This document shows positions 1 through 13,750 of a DNA stretch of 64,000 bases, piece after piece. The notes under the pieces were generated by a model, which was given only the letters and a program-made list of their open reading frames with translations, did not search any database and had not been told where the DNA came from. The position numbers and the translations under genes were made by a program. Position 1 is the stretch's first letter; each line of letters opens with the position of its first letter. Origin of the DNA: Stomoxys calcitrans (Eukaryota > Arthropoda > Insecta > Diptera > Muscidae); assembly GCF_963082655.1 (NCBI RefSeq), contig NC_081554.1:122649869-122713868 (forward strand), read 5' to 3'.

Positions 1-899
1 GTAAATAGCTCACTACCTATAGCCTGTCTTACTTTCGATGTCAATGTCTTCACATTCGCATTATAAACGGTAAATAACGGAGGGCTGGCCTTACCTGTAG
101 ATACAGAATCTCCTCCAGTCGTCAACTTCTTTCCACCGCCCGTGGAGGTTGATGGACCCTTAGTAGCATCAGTTGTTTTAGTCTCTTTTCTGGGAGTTGT
201 CTTCACTTTAGCAATAGCTCCTGTCACTGGCTGTGTGACTTCTTCTGTCATCATTACATCATGGCTAACATCGGAGCCAATATGAACCTTAGCTTCAGGT
301 TTCCGGGTCGTCTTAGGAACCGCCCCTTTTCCTATATCCAATTTCTTCGTCGCCGGCGGTGCGACTTCTTCAGGCTGGATTGTACATTCTCTTCTAGCTT
401 CAGAAGCCCAGTCCAAAATCGGTGCAGTAGTTTTCTGCAGATTCACCTCATCTTCCTGGCTTTTCTTCATTCCAGCCAGCTCAGCTCTAAGTGCTTTATT
501 CTCCTCACGGAGTAATTTTATTGTATCTTGAAGCTCTTTAAGGATCTGATACAGCTTCTTGCCTTCAGTGGGTGAATCACCATCCCGTTGGGCTTTTTTC
601 ATCTTGCGCTTTCTATATCTATGGCTCAAGACAATCGGGATATCATCAGATGTGAAACCGGCTCCATCGGATTTTGTAGCATCATTAGCATCATTAGTTG
701 TAAAGGCATTCATCGCCTTGCCATCATTGAATGACTGGCTGGAGGTTGCACTCAATGATCGAGAGGTAGCGCTCAATATTTTTCTTCCATCAATGTTAAT
801 ATGTGCCGTTGTGCAATCACCAAAATTGCTGGCTTTATCACCAGCAACACCATTCAATGGGCCTTTATTATTTGCCATAGTCAATAGCATAGGCCTCAT
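1..899 (-). CDS. ORF1 (gag-like) of element 0, N-terminal part, truncated by the window edge
   Basis: Reading the minus strand from the ATG at 899-897, the frame is open for about 299 codons to the window edge with no stop. Visible parts: a Ser/Asn/Asp-rich N terminus, a basic patch (HRYRKRKMKK) near codons 97-106, a predicted coiled coil (LYQILKELQDTIKLLREENK region), a Thr/Lys/Pro-rich linker, then the start of the conserved gag domain (GKASPPLFTVYNANVKT). The zinc knuckles expected further on lie outside. The frame stays open upstream of the ATG for about 70 codons (to a TGA near 1116) without another ATG, a trait shared with ORF1 of element 1. Presumed role: RNA-binding nucleocapsid-like protein of the retrotransposon RNP. 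Confidence 0.8.
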   Translation of the reverse strand, partial: MRPMLLTMANNKGPLNGVAGDKASNFGDCTTAHINIDGRKILSATSRSLSATSSQSFNDGKAMNAFTTNDANDATKSDGAGFTSDDIPIVLSHRYRKRKMKKAQRDGDSPTEGKKLYQILKELQDTIKLLREENKALRAELAGMKKSQEDEVNLQKTTAPILDWASEARRECTIQPEEVAPPATKKLDIGKGAVPKTTRKPEAKVHIGSDVSHDVMMTEEVTQPVTGAIAKVKTTPRKETKTTDATKGPSTSTGGGKKLTTGGDSVSTGKASPPLFTVYNANVKTLTSKVRQAIGSELF

Positions 900-1270
900 G
901 CTGATATTCTTTTCAGTCGGGATCAGAAAATTGTCTCTGACGACAATATTTGAAGCATTTGCAACTACAGTGCGCAAATTCTCAATTAGATCAGTTCCCC
1001 TGCCTCCTATGCGATCCCCATAGTTTAGAGGTACGTCATCCAACTTATTCGAAGGAAGTTCCAGCACTGGCGCCTTCTCTTGCTTCTCAAAATTTCGAGT
1101 GATCAAACTGGCAAATCAAACTTTCTGCGCAGCACTGACGACTACTATTTCTTCTCACTGGTTGCACTTAACAAAACTCAAAAGTCACTTTCACCAAGAG
1201 ATTAAAATTTATTATCAAACTTGTTTCCTCCGCTATTGATGTTATCACAATGAACACTAAACACAGAATC
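900..1270 (-). other. 5' leader of element 0
   Basis: Stretch between the junction with the histone spacer and the first long-frame ATG. It holds only two short ATG frames (near 1041 and 960, both ending quickly) and an open extension of the ORF1 frame lacking an ATG. No TATA box of its own is evident. It is more than 100 nt longer than the roughly 200-nt leader of element 1. Confidence 0.6.
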
Positions 1271-1283
1271 AATACTTACCATG
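1271..1283. repeat. Right-hand target site copy of element 0
   Basis: AATACTTACCATG abuts the element 5' end directly. The preceding base is C, not T, so this junction is one base shorter than the 14-bp site of the other two insertions. The left copy is outside the window, so duplication is inferred from the other elements. Confidence 0.8.
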
Positions 1284-1296
1284 CTGCGATACCTCA

Positions 1297-1958
<662 letters not shown>

Positions 1959-3420
1959 ATTATTGACATTTTAAAAGCCAACTTTTTTTTACAAAAACAA
2001 TCGGTCCTTTTCAGGACCACAATATTTTTATAAAAAAGAGAAAAAAATTTATTCAAAACTTACACCTTTTTATTTTTATTAAAATAAATAAATATAGTCT
2101 TTTTTTGGGGATGGAAAAATACACTATTTATATTAAAAAAATTTTTTTCTTTTCTATGCGTTTTACTTTTGGTAATATTGGGTTTCAAAACATGGAGCGA
2201 AATCAAAAACTTTTTTTTAAAAAAAAATTATTTAATTTACTTTTTATGTTAAACTGAAAATTTTTATTTTCTATTAGCAACAGTATATTTGCTGTTATTC
2301 TTTTTGCAAAATTTGATTTTTCGTAGTAGCTACATAACAAGAATGAATGAAGATAAAAACAGGCAGGCCAATACATTCGAGAGAATTTTAACCTTAAATA
2401 GATAATTTAGATACATTGAATATAAATTTTTTCTGTATTTTTTATTATTTTTAAACAAATGATATTTTTTGCTATTCTAAAAACTGTTTTAAAAAGAATA
2501 AAATAGTATTTTAATATTTTAAATTATTAAAGGGAAATAGATTTCGTTCGGTATGCAACTGTTCTACATTTGCTTGCTTAGACAAGGGCATTTTTGAATT
2601 TGTGTTTAATTTCCAAAAAAAAATTATATATTTTTTTAAATTTGTGATTGCAACAATACATTGTTTAGAATTTACATTTTTAAATTTTTTATTTAGTTTC
2701 AAGTCCACTTTATATAGAAAAAAATATTTTATAATAAATGCAATAGAGCTCACCGCACATTTTGCATAGCCAACGACGTTGGTATAACATAGCATCGTAA
2801 TATTTTAGACTTTTCGTAACAAACGTACACTTTTTACAAATTATGTAACATTTTAATAGAAATCTATCATTTCTATAATATTTTATGATAAAATTTTCCT
2901 AAAACATTTTTACATTAGAGCTTTCAAATTAATTTGCAGAAAAACTTTTATTCATGGAAAATACGCCAATATGGTGAATTCAACTGTCATAGACTACATA
3001 ATAAAATCGATTATTTCACTATGAAAATCATCCAAATTTTCACTTTTTTTTACACTTCTTTCAAGAAAACATATCAAGATTCCATACTAAATTTTTATAA
3101 AAACCAATTTTCAATAAAAATTGGAAAATTTTTATAATTTAGTTACAATTTTATCATAACATTTTTATAAACTTTCAACTCAAACCCTTATAACTCGGTA
3201 ACGCTTAAAGATAATTAACTCGGATTTTCTTTAATGATTAGCTGGATATCTCTACTAGAAGAATTGTATAAAAAATAAAAAGAAATTGTTACTATCTCAT
3301 CGTAAAATGAATAATTCTGTGAAAACTTTTGTAAAAATTTTTATTCGCTTCCACACAACGTTTCGCAAAATTTCGTAGTTGACTACTATGTACTTCTCAT
3401 AATTTCGATGTACCCAGCCA
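1959..3420. other. H3-H1 spacer of U1 (AT-rich, no gene seen)
   Basis: About 1.5 kb, very AT-rich with long A and T runs. Apart from the H3 stem-loop near its start I see no RNA gene, no credible ORF and no element. A perfect 8-bp hairpin CCAATTTT-caata-AAAATTGG sits at 3104-3124 and recurs in every unit. Poly-A/T lengths around offset +1100 differ between blocks (U4 and U5 carry a longer A run). Confidence 0.7.
2003..2018 (+). terminator. Histone mRNA 3' stem-loop of H3, U1
   Basis: GGTCCT-TTTC-AGGACC: perfect 6-bp stem with the 4-nt loop of metazoan histone mRNAs, bound by SLBP. A purine element AAAAAAGAGAAAAAA follows at about 2032-2046 (histone downstream element, U7 snRNP site). Same structure in the other units at 8252, 14505, 26184, 32432, 38680, 44929, 53797 and 60046. 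Confidence 0.96.
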
Positions 3421-3532
3421 TCACTAGTCTAAAGGTTGAAACCATATTTTCAACCAATCAGCGTACACCAGTAGTGAGTGTATATTTACAAAGTGTTAAA
3501 GTGTGTTTAAAAAGAAAAATATAAGTGAAATC
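3421..3532 (+). promoter_or_regulatory. H1 promoter, U1 (CCAAT box, no canonical TATA)
   Basis: Upstream of H1 there is a CCAAT at 3454-3458 but no TATAAATA like those of H3, H4 and H2A; the only TATA-like string is TATATTTA at 3481-3488, about 45 bp from the ATG. Drosophila H1 is known to use a TATA-less, TRF2-dependent promoter, so a similar arrangement is plausible. The leader AAAGTGTTAAAGTGTG resembles the H3 and H2B leaders. Confidence 0.55.
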
Positions 3533-4213
3533 ATGTCTGACGCCGCCGTTGTTGAAGCCACCGCATCTCCAGTCGCCGCTGTTGAGAAAAAGGCACCTAA
3601 GAAAGCCGCTGCCAAGGCAAAGAAACCCTCTGCTGCCCCAAGCCATCCACCAACCCAACAAATGGTCGATGCTGCCATCAAAACATTGAAAGAACGTGGT
3701 GGTTCCTCATTGCCTGCCATCAAGAAATACTTGGCCAGCACATACAAAGTTGATGCTGTAAAATTGGCCCCATTCATCAAGAAGTACTTGAAGAGCGCTG
3801 TTGCTAGTGGAAAATTGATCCAAACTAAAGGTAAGGGTGCCTCCGGTTCATTCAAATTGTCCCCATCTGCCTCGAAGGAACCTAAAGCAAAGAGCGCTGA
3901 AAAGAAGAAGAAGGTCCCAGCCGGTGATAAGAAAAAGAAGGCAGCAGCACCCAAAAAGGCAGCCGGTGAAAAGAAAGCCGCTGCAAAGAAGCCTTCCGCT
4001 GCTAAAAAGACCGCCGAGAAGAAGAAGACCGAAAAGGCCAAGGCTAAAACTGCCAAAAAGACAGGTACAGTTAAAGCTAAACCCGCAAAAACAGCCGCCA
4101 AAGCATCAGCCACTAAACCAAAGGCACCCAAGGCAAAAACCACCGCTGCCAAGCCCAAAAAGGCTGCCGCAGCAAAGAAGCCAGCTGCCAAGAAGACCGC
4201 CGCTAAGAAGTAA
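3533..4213 (+). CDS. H1: Linker histone H1, 226-residue form, U1
   Basis: Linker histone that binds the nucleosome dyad and linker DNA and compacts chromatin. Starts [20 protein letters not shown] at the ATG at 3533; the upstream in-frame codons (from GTG at 3503) are leader, not protein. Layout: short Ala/Lys N-terminal arm (1-36), winged-helix globular domain about 37-110 ([20 protein letters not shown] through [11 protein letters not shown]), then a long Lys/Ala/Pro-rich C-terminal tail. Shorter than Drosophila melanogaster H1 (about 256 residues). This is the long variant with four lysines then Val (KKKKVPAG, about residues 124-131); the U3-U5 block has one lysine fewer and Ala. Stem-loop at 4283-4298. 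Confidence 0.98.
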   Translation: MSDAAVVEATASPVAAVEKKAPKKAAAKAKKPSAAPSHPPTQQMVDAAIKTLKERGGSSLPAIKKYLASTYKVDAVKLAPFIKKYLKSAVASGKLIQTKGKGASGSFKLSPSASKEPKAKSAEKKKKVPAGDKKKKAAAPKKAAGEKKAAAKKPSAAKKTAEKKKTEKAKAKTAKKTGTVKAKPAKTAAKASATKPKAPKAKTTAAKPKKAAAAKKPAAKKTAAKK

Positions 4214-4282
4214 TTTTTCCATGCAAAATTACTTATCATGTCAAAATGATTATTTTCGATATTCGAAAGCAGTATATCTAAC

Positions 4283-4298
4283 AGCCCTTTTCAGGGCT
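4283..4298 (+). terminator. Histone mRNA 3' stem-loop of H1, U1
   Basis: AGCCCT-TTTC-AGGGCT, perfect 6-bp stem, followed by AAAAAGAGACC as purine element (about 4313-4323). Equivalent positions: 10532, 16782, 28464, 34712, 40960, 47209, 56077, 62326. Confidence 0.95.
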
Positions 4299-4391
4299 AC
4301 AAAAAAATTTTTAAAAAGAGACCAAATTTAACTCAAACAATTTTTTAATTACCTAATAAATACTATGTTAATTTTAAGGGAAAAGCTAATC

Positions 4392-4411
4392 ACAGCCCTT
4401 TTCGTAGCTGT
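4392..4411 (+). other. Degenerate second stem-loop downstream of H1
   Basis: ACAGCCCTTTTCGTAGCTGT keeps the AGCCCTTTTC half of the H1 stem-loop but has lost the AGGGCT arm; only an outer ACAGC/GCTGT pairing remains. It lies about 109 bp beyond the functional stem-loop and no purine element follows. Probably a relic of a duplicated H1 3' end. Present in every unit. Confidence 0.55.
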
Positions 4412-5066
4412 AAAACATCTGTTGAAATCTTTTAATACCATTGTTACCTAATATGGGAATACATTACCCTTTAAGGAAATTTAAGTAATCACATGTTAAA
4501 TGGGATTTTTTCCGCAACTGGATTAACTGTTTCACTTAGGGTCATAAACCAAAGCAATTACTAAGAATTATGAAAATCACTTAATGTTAAAGAAAATCTC
4601 ATTTAGCATACCTAACCAATAAGAGAGTGGCGTACAATATTCCCTTCAAAAATCGCACTTAGCATACCTATTTCATTCTTTACGAGCATACCTACCCATA
4701 GATCTCGCGTACAAACGCATAAGTCCACATATACATCTCTACACCATTTCACGCTAACATACTAGTATACATCCCTAAAAAATTTAGTATCAACACACAC
4801 GCTCACATATACTCGAACATCAATACAACGTTGCATACCGAGTGTTTGAGCATAAGAGCAATATGTGTTGATCATATTACTGTAGATGTAGATGGTGCTA
4901 AGCAAGGAGGGCAATATTAGAGTATGGGTAGTATACATATTTTATTTTAAAAAAGTAATAAGGGCAATGTGAGGGTGAGTGGTAGATATATTTTTTCTTT
5001 AAATTTGTAAATATAAATTAATTTTAGTTGAATAACGAATTAAGTCTCTTTTTTAATTTATTTTGT

Positions 5067-5082
5067 GGCCCTGAAAAGGGCC
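5067..5082 (-). terminator. Histone mRNA 3' stem-loop of H2B, U1
   Basis: On the minus strand GGCCCT-TTTC-AGGGCC, a perfect 6-bp stem, followed by AAAAAAGAGACTTA. Equivalent left ends in other units: 11316, 17566, 29248, 35496, 41744, 47993, 56861, 63110. Confidence 0.96.
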
Positions 5083-5128
5083 TTTGATGTTGTAGGGAAA
5101 ATATTGTACGACGAAATAAGTATGCCAT

Positions 5129-5503
5129 TTACTTGGAGCTGGTGTACTTAGTAACGGCTTTGGTACCTTCACTGACAGCGTGCTTAGCCAACTCACCGGG
5201 CAATAATAGACGGACGGCAGTTTGGATTTCCCGACTGGTGATGGTGGAACGCTTGTTGTAGTGAGCCAAACGGGAGGCTTCGGCGGCGATACGTTCAAAG
5301 ATATCGTTGACGAAACTGTTCATGATGCTCATGGCCTTTGAGGAGATACCAGTATCGGGATGGACTTGCTTCAACACTTTGTAAATGTAGATAGCATAAC
5401 TCTCCTTACGCTTGGTGCGTCTCTTGGTCTTGTCACCCTTAGTGATGTTCTTTTGGGCTTTGCCGGCCTTCTTTGCTGCTTTACCACTGGCTTTTGGAGG
5501 CAT
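5129..5503 (-). CDS. H2B: Histone H2B, U1
   Basis: 124 residues from the ATG at 5503 ([20 protein letters not shown]); the in-frame GTG two codons upstream is leader. Core histone that dimerises with H2A. Basic N-terminal tail (1-33, with [14 protein letters not shown], one residue longer than Drosophila H2B), histone fold from about 36 to 100 ([20 protein letters not shown] onward), C-terminal helix ending VTKYTSSK; the ubiquitylated lysine in AVTKYTSSK is present. Divergent from H2A with 268 bp between start codons. Leader contains AACAGTGTTAAAAGTGTTTGTGTG, nearly the same as the H3 leader. Confidence 0.99.
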   Translation of the reverse strand: MPPKASGKAAKKAGKAQKNITKGDKTKRRTKRKESYAIYIYKVLKQVHPDTGISSKAMSIMNSFVNDIFERIAAEASRLAHYNKRSTITSREIQTAVRLLLPGELAKHAVSEGTKAVTKYTSSK

Positions 5504-6146
<643 letters not shown>

Positions 6147-7085
6147 ATTATCTACGAGCATCAAAGAAAAAATGTAAATACAGGCCATCGTATAAATCAA
6201 CAACAATCCGTCCTTTTCAGGACGACAAAAATTTTTTTAAAAGAGAAAAAACTATATCAAACCTTATTTTATCAAGAAAATTTACTTAAAAAATAGTTTT
6301 AAATAATAAATAAAATTTTAATTGTAGTTAAATTTAAAAAATATTTTTTGGTCGATTTTTTTTTTCAGTGGATTTGGTAATTTGCTAGCAATTTCGTTAT
6401 TCGAAATTTCCTTAAACAATCCTGTTTTAGGCGTAAATACAAAAAAATCTGCCATCTATTGTTTATAGGTAAACATTTTCAAATATGTTTACATCTTATC
6501 GACTATTGCAGGTCTTTTAATATACATGTCATAATTATCAGTTATCAATTATCATGCATCAACATTTCGCCTATTTGCATACATTAACATAATAAGAATT
6601 TAGTTTTATCGACCCTACTCAAGATTATCGGCATTTAATAGGATCAATGTTACCATTAGGGTACTGTAAAAACTATTTATTTTACATTTGAATATCACAT
6701 GGTAATCATTGTTCATTTTCTGATGCTGAAAAAAATTGGCATATGTAATAACAAAACATCGAAACGAAGTATCTACGATCGTCCCTCTTCGTACATTTGT
6801 GACAAAGTTAGCAGCTCCAAGCAAAGGAAACATTTAATGGTAGTATATGCGTGCATTTTGGTATCTGTGTGTATGTATGCTTTTTAGTGTTGTATACCAT
6901 CGTTTCATCGTATTGTTCTAATGGCGTCGGTTTTAGTTTCGTCATGTATGTATGTATATTATAGAAGCTACATTTTGGCCGACGGCAAATTGAAAAATGG
7001 TAATATTTATTTTCAAATAAATTTTATGTATTTTTTTTTAGTAAAAATTTATAACAAGATATATCTCTTTTTAAATATGTTTTGT
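6147..7085. other. H2A-H4 spacer of U1 (convergent 3' ends, no gene seen)
   Basis: Nearly 1 kb between two converging genes, bounded by the H2A and H4 stem-loops. AT-rich; the few open frames are short, lack known motifs and vary with poly-A length. This is the most variable stretch between units (for example CTGAAAAAAATTGG in U1 and U6-U8 versus CTAAGAAAAATTGG in U2-U5 near offset +960 from the H2A start). Confidence 0.65.
6209..6224 (+). terminator. Histone mRNA 3' stem-loop of H2A, U1
   Basis: CGTCCT-TTTC-AGGACG, perfect 6-bp stem, followed by AAAAGAGAAAAAA. Equivalent positions: 12458, 18707, 30389, 36637, 42886, 49135, 58003. Confidence 0.96.
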
Positions 7086-7101
7086 GGTCCTGAAAAGGAC
7101 C
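7086..7101 (-). terminator. Histone mRNA 3' stem-loop of H4, U1
   Basis: Minus strand GGTCCT-TTTC-AGGACC, followed by AAAAAGAGATAT. Equivalent left ends: 13339, 19584, 31266, 37514, 43763, 50012, 58880. Confidence 0.96.
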
Positions 7102-7158
7102 GATTGTTTTAGTTTTAAAGTTCTTAAAATTTTCTCCAAAATAGCGTCAAGATAATGT

Positions 7159-8207
<1,049 letters not shown>

Positions 8208-9781
8208 ATTATTGACATTTTAAAAGCCAACTTTTTTTTACAAAAACAATCGGTCCTTTTCAGGACCACAATATTTTTATAAAAAAGAGAAAAAAATTTA
8301 TTCAAAACTTACACCTTTTTATTTTTATTAAAATAAATAAATATAGTCTTTTTTTGGGGATGGAAAAATACACTATTTATATTAAAAAAATTTTTTTCTT
8401 TTCTATGCGTTTTACTTTTGGTAATATTGGGTTTCAAAACATGGAGCGAAATCAAAAACTTTTTTTTAAAAAAAAATTATTTAATTTACTTTTTATGTTA
8501 AACTGAAAATTTTTATTTTCTATTAGCAACAGTATATTTGCTGTTATTCTTTTTGCAAAATTTGATTTTTCGTAGTAGCTACATAACAAGAATGAATGAA
8601 GATAAAAACAGGCAGGCCAATACATTCGAGAGAATTTTAACCTTAAATAGATAATTTAGATACATTGAATATAAATTTTTTCTGTATTTTTTATTATTTT
8701 TAAACAAATGATATTTTTTGCTATTCTAAAAACTGTTTTAAAAAGAATAAAATAGTATTTTAATATTTTAAATTATTAAAGGGAAATAGATTTCGTTCGG
8801 TATGCAACTGTTCTACATTTGCTTGCTTAGACAAGGGCATTTTTGAATTTGTGTTTAATTTCCAAAAAAAAATTATATATTTTTTTAAATTTGTGATTGC
8901 AACAATACATTGTTTAGAATTTACATTTTTAAATTTTTTATTTAGTTTCAAGTCCACTTTATATAGAAAAAAATATTTTATAATAAATGCAATAGAGCTC
9001 ACCGCACATTTTGCATAGCCAACGACGTTGGTATAACATAGCATCGTAATATTTTAGACTTTTCGTAACAAACGTACACTTTTTACAAATTATGTAACAT
9101 TTTAATAGAAATCTATCATTTCTATAATATTTTATGATAAAATTTTCCTAAAACATTTTTACATTAGAGCTTTCAAATTAATTTGCAGAAAAACTTTTAT
9201 TCATGGAAAATACGCCAATATGGTGAATTCAACTGTCATAGACTACATAATAAAATCGATTATTTCACTATGAAAATCATCCAAATTTTCACTTTTTTTT
9301 ACACTTCTTTCAAGAAAACATATCAAGATTCCATACTAAATTTTTATAAAAACCAATTTTCAATAAAAATTGGAAAATTTTTATAATTTAGTTACAATTT
9401 TATCATAACATTTTTATAAACTTTCAACTCAAACCCTTATAACTCGGTAACGCTTAAAGATAATTAACTCGGATTTTCTTTAATGATTAGCTGGATATCT
9501 CTACTAGAAGAATTGTATAAAAAATAAAAAGAAATTGTTACTATCTCATCGTAAAATGAATAATTCTGTGAAAACTTTTGTAAAAATTTTTATTCGCTTC
9601 CACACAACGTTTCGCAAAATTTCGTAGTTGACTACTATGTACTTCTCATAATTTCGATGTACCCAGCCATCACTAGTCTAAAGGTTGAAACCATATTTTC
9701 AACCAATCAGCGTACACCAGTAGTGAGTGTATATTTACAAAGTGTTAAAGTGTGTTTAAAAAGAAAAATATAAGTGAAATC

Positions 9782-10462
9782 ATGTCTGACGCCGCCGTTG
9801 TTGAAGCCACCGCATCTCCAGTCGCCGCTGTTGAGAAAAAGGCACCTAAGAAAGCCGCTGCCAAGGCAAAGAAACCCTCTGCTGCCCCAAGCCATCCACC
9901 AACCCAACAAATGGTCGATGCTGCCATCAAAACATTGAAAGAACGTGGTGGTTCCTCATTGCCTGCCATCAAGAAATACTTGGCCAGCACATACAAAGTT
10001 GATGCTGTAAAATTGGCCCCATTCATCAAGAAGTACTTGAAGAGCGCTGTTGCTAGTGGAAAATTGATCCAAACTAAAGGTAAGGGTGCCTCCGGTTCAT
10101 TCAAATTGTCCCCATCTGCCTCGAAGGAACCTAAAGCAAAGAGCGCTGAAAAGAAGAAGAAGGTCCCAGCCGGTGATAAGAAAAAGAAGGCAGCAGCACC
10201 CAAAAAGGCAGCCGGTGAAAAGAAAGCCGCTGCAAAGAAGCCTTCCGCTGCTAAAAAGACCGCCGAGAAGAAGAAGACCGAAAAGGCCAAGGCTAAAACT
10301 GCCAAAAAGACAGGTACAGTTAAAGCTAAACCCGCAAAAACAGCCGCCAAAGCATCAGCCACTAAACCAAAGGCACCCAAGGCAAAAACCACCGCTGCCA
10401 AGCCCAAAAAGGCTGCCGCAGCAAAGAAGCCAGCTGCCAAGAAGACCGCCGCTAAGAAGTAA
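9782..10462 (+). CDS. H1: Linker histone H1, 226-residue form, U2
   Basis: Same long variant as U1 (KKKKVPAG). Start at the ATG of MSDAAVVEA, not the in-frame GTG 30 nt upstream. Stem-loop at 10532-10547, degenerate second stem-loop about 109 bp further on. Confidence 0.98.
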   Translation: MSDAAVVEATASPVAAVEKKAPKKAAAKAKKPSAAPSHPPTQQMVDAAIKTLKERGGSSLPAIKKYLASTYKVDAVKLAPFIKKYLKSAVASGKLIQTKGKGASGSFKLSPSASKEPKAKSAEKKKKVPAGDKKKKAAAPKKAAGEKKAAAKKPSAAKKTAEKKKTEKAKAKTAKKTGTVKAKPAKTAAKASATKPKAPKAKTTAAKPKKAAAAKKPAAKKTAAKK

Positions 10463-11377
10463 TTTTTCCATGCAAAATTACTTATCATGTCAAAATGATT
10501 ATTTTCGATATTCGAAAGCAGTATATCTAACAGCCCTTTTCAGGGCTACAAAAAAATTTTTAAAAAGAGACCAAATTTAACTCAAACAATTTTTTAATTA
10601 CCTAATAAATACTATGTTAATTTTAAGGGAAAAGCTAATCACAGCCCTTTTCGTAGCTGTAAAACATCTGTTGAAATCTTTTAATACCATTGTTACCTAA
10701 TATGGGAATACATTACCCTTTAAGGAAATTTAAGTAATCACATGTTAAATGGGATTTTTTCCGCAACTGGATTAACTGTTTCACTTAGGGTCATAAACCA
10801 AAGCAATTACTAAGAATTATGAAAATCACTTAATGTTAAAGAAAATCTCATTTAGCATACCTAACCAATAAGAGAGTGGCGTACAATATTCCCTTCAAAA
10901 ATCGCACTTAGCATACCTATTTCATTCTTTACGAGCATACCTACCCATAGATCTCGCGTACAAACGCATAAGTCCACATATACATCTCTACACCATTTCA
11001 CGCTAACATACTAGTATACATCCCTAAAAAATTTAGTATCAACACACACGCTCACATATACTCGAACATCAATACAACGTTGCATACCGAGTGTTTGAGC
11101 ATAAGAGCAATATGTGTTGATCATATTACTGTAGATGTAGATGGTGCTAAGCAAGGAGGGCAATATTAGAGTATGGGTAGTATACATATTTTATTTTAAA
11201 AAAGTAATAAGGGCAATGTGAGGGTGAGTGGTAGATATATTTTTTCTTTAAATTTGTAAATATAAATTAATTTTAGTTGAATAACGAATTAAGTCTCTTT
11301 TTTAATTTATTTTGTGGCCCTGAAAAGGGCCTTTGATGTTGTAGGGAAAATATTGTACGACGAAATAAGTATGCCAT

Positions 11378-11752
11378 TTACTTGGAGCTGGTGTACTTAG
11401 TAACGGCTTTGGTACCTTCACTGACAGCGTGCTTAGCCAACTCACCGGGCAATAATAGACGGACGGCAGTTTGGATTTCCCGACTGGTGATGGTGGAACG
11501 CTTGTTGTAGTGAGCCAAACGGGAGGTTTCGGCGGCGATACGTTCAAAGATATCGTTGACGAAACTGTTCATGATGCTCATGGCCTTTGAGGAGATACCA
11601 GTATCGGGATGGACTTGCTTCAACACTTTGTAAATGTAGATAGCATAACTCTCCTTACGCTTGGTGCGTCTCTTGGTCTTGTCACCCTTAGTGATGTTCT
11701 TTTGGGCTTTGCCGGCCTTCTTTGCTGCTTTACCACTGGCTTTTGGAGGCAT
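11378..11752 (-). CDS. H2B: Histone H2B, U2, with the A76T substitution
   Basis: 124 residues, like the other copies except for one missense change: codon 76 reads ACC (Thr) instead of GCC (Ala) in the [13 protein letters not shown] helix, a stretch that is almost invariant in animal H2B. Frame, leader and stem-loop (11316-11331) are intact, so it could be expressed. It is the only core-histone amino-acid change seen among the copies in this window. Confidence 0.98.
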   Translation of the reverse strand: MPPKASGKAAKKAGKAQKNITKGDKTKRRTKRKESYAIYIYKVLKQVHPDTGISSKAMSIMNSFVNDIFERIAAETSRLAHYNKRSTITSREIQTAVRLLLPGELAKHAVSEGTKAVTKYTSSK

Positions 11753-12014
11753 TTTCACTTGGTTTTTTTTTTAAGTCACACAAACACTTTTAACACTGTT
11801 CACGATTTTGTGTGTTTGATGGCTTACTCGGAATATTTAAACCATTTCATGCACAAGATATTCAGGTAGACGAAAACAGTCGCTATGTTTACGAAAACAA
11901 CCCTCTAAAATTAGCTACACGTTGGATCCGAAAGTATAAATACTGCAGTTCATGCTGCGAACTAATATCATTTGTGTTTCAGTGCTAAGTGAAGTGAATT
12001 AAAAAAAAAAATAA

Positions 12015-12395
<381 letters not shown>

Positions 12396-13411
12396 ATTAT
12401 CTACGAGCATCAAAGAAAAAATGTAAATACAGGCCATCGTATAAATCAACAACAATCCGTCCTTTTCAGGACGACAAAAATTTTTTTAAAAGAGAAAAAA
12501 CTATATCAAACCTTATTTTATCAAGAAAATTTACTTAAAAAATAGTTTTAAATAATAAATAAAATTTTAATTGTAGTTAAATTTAAAAAAAAATATTTTT
12601 TGGTCGATTTTTTTTCAGTGGATTTGGTAATTTGCTACCAATTTCGTTATTCGAAATTTCCTTAAACAATCCTGTTTTAGGCGTAAATACAAAAAAAAAA
12701 TCTGCCATCTATTGTTTATAGGTAAACATTTTCAAATATGTTTACATCTTATCGACTACTGCAGGTCTTTTAATATACATGTCATAATTATCAGTTATCA
12801 ATTATCATGCATCAACATTTCGCCTATTTGCATACATTAACATAATAAGAATTTAGTTTTATCGACCCTACTCAAGATTATCGGCATTTAATAGGATCAA
12901 TGTTACCATTAGGGTACTGTAAAAACTATTTATTTTACATTTGAATATCACATGGTAATCATTGTTCATTTTCTGATGCTAAGAAAAATTGGCATATGTA
13001 ATAACAAAACATCGAAACGAAGTATCTACGATCGTCCCTCTTCGTACATTTGTGACAAAGTTAGCAGCTCCAAGCAAAGGAAACATTTAATGGTAGTATA
13101 TGCGTGCATTTTGGTATCTGTGTGTATGTATGCTTTTTAGTGTTGTATACCATCGTTTCATCGTATTGTTCTAATGGCGTCGGTTTTAGTTTCGTCATGT
13201 ATGTATGTATATTATAGAAGCTACATTTTGGCCGACGGCAAATTGAAAAATGGTAATATTTATTTTCAAATAAATTTTATGTATTTTTTTTTAGTAAAAA
13301 TTTATAACAAGATATATCTCTTTTTAAATATGTTTTGTGGTCCTGAAAAGGACCGATTGTTTTAGTTTTAAAGTTCTTAAAATTTTCTCCAAAATAGCGT
13401 CAAGATAATGT

Positions 13412-13750
<339 letters not shown>

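Larger units (their letters stand above)
1..1270 (-). mobile_element. 5' part of a divergent Jockey-like non-LTR retrotransposon (element 0), inserted in an H4/H3 promoter; runs off the left edge
   Basis: Non-histone sequence that stops at 1270, where normal H4/H3 spacer resumes with AATACTTACCATG (1271-1283), the site used by the two other elements in the window. On the minus strand it has a leader of about 370 nt (1270 to 900) and then a long open frame that leaves the window. The encoded protein is a recognisable but clearly diverged relative of ORF1 of the element at 20031-25450: both carry an EEV/DDV-APPAT-x-GKGA/SKGA stretch and a GKxSPP...VY...NVKT stretch in the same order. The leader nucleotide sequence is not obviously alignable. 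I infer a second lineage of the same site-specific family; its 3' half, tail and left duplication are outside the window. Confidence 0.88.
4214..5066. other. H1-H2B spacer of U1 (convergent 3' ends, no gene seen)
   Basis: Lies between two genes pointing at each other. It contains the H1 stem-loop, a degenerate second stem-loop (4392-4411) and the H2B stem-loop at the far end. The middle has repeated TTAGCATACCTA-like strings (about 4614, 4667 and 4685) and runs of CACATA/TACATA; no gene recognised. Confidence 0.65.

Noticed and set aside
2511..2795. 94-codon minus-strand frame in the H3-H1 spacer, and other short frames in spacers
   Set aside because: AT-rich, without motifs, and altered by poly-A length changes between units.
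3503..3532. Upstream extension of the H1 frame to a GTG
   Set aside because: It would add [14 protein letters not shown] residues absent from known H1; MSD at the first ATG matches the family.
3496..4239. 247-codon open frame antisense to H1 (and its copies in the other units)
   Set aside because: Ala/Phe-rich shadow of the Lys/Ala codons of H1; it tracks the H1 length variant exactly and has no independent features.
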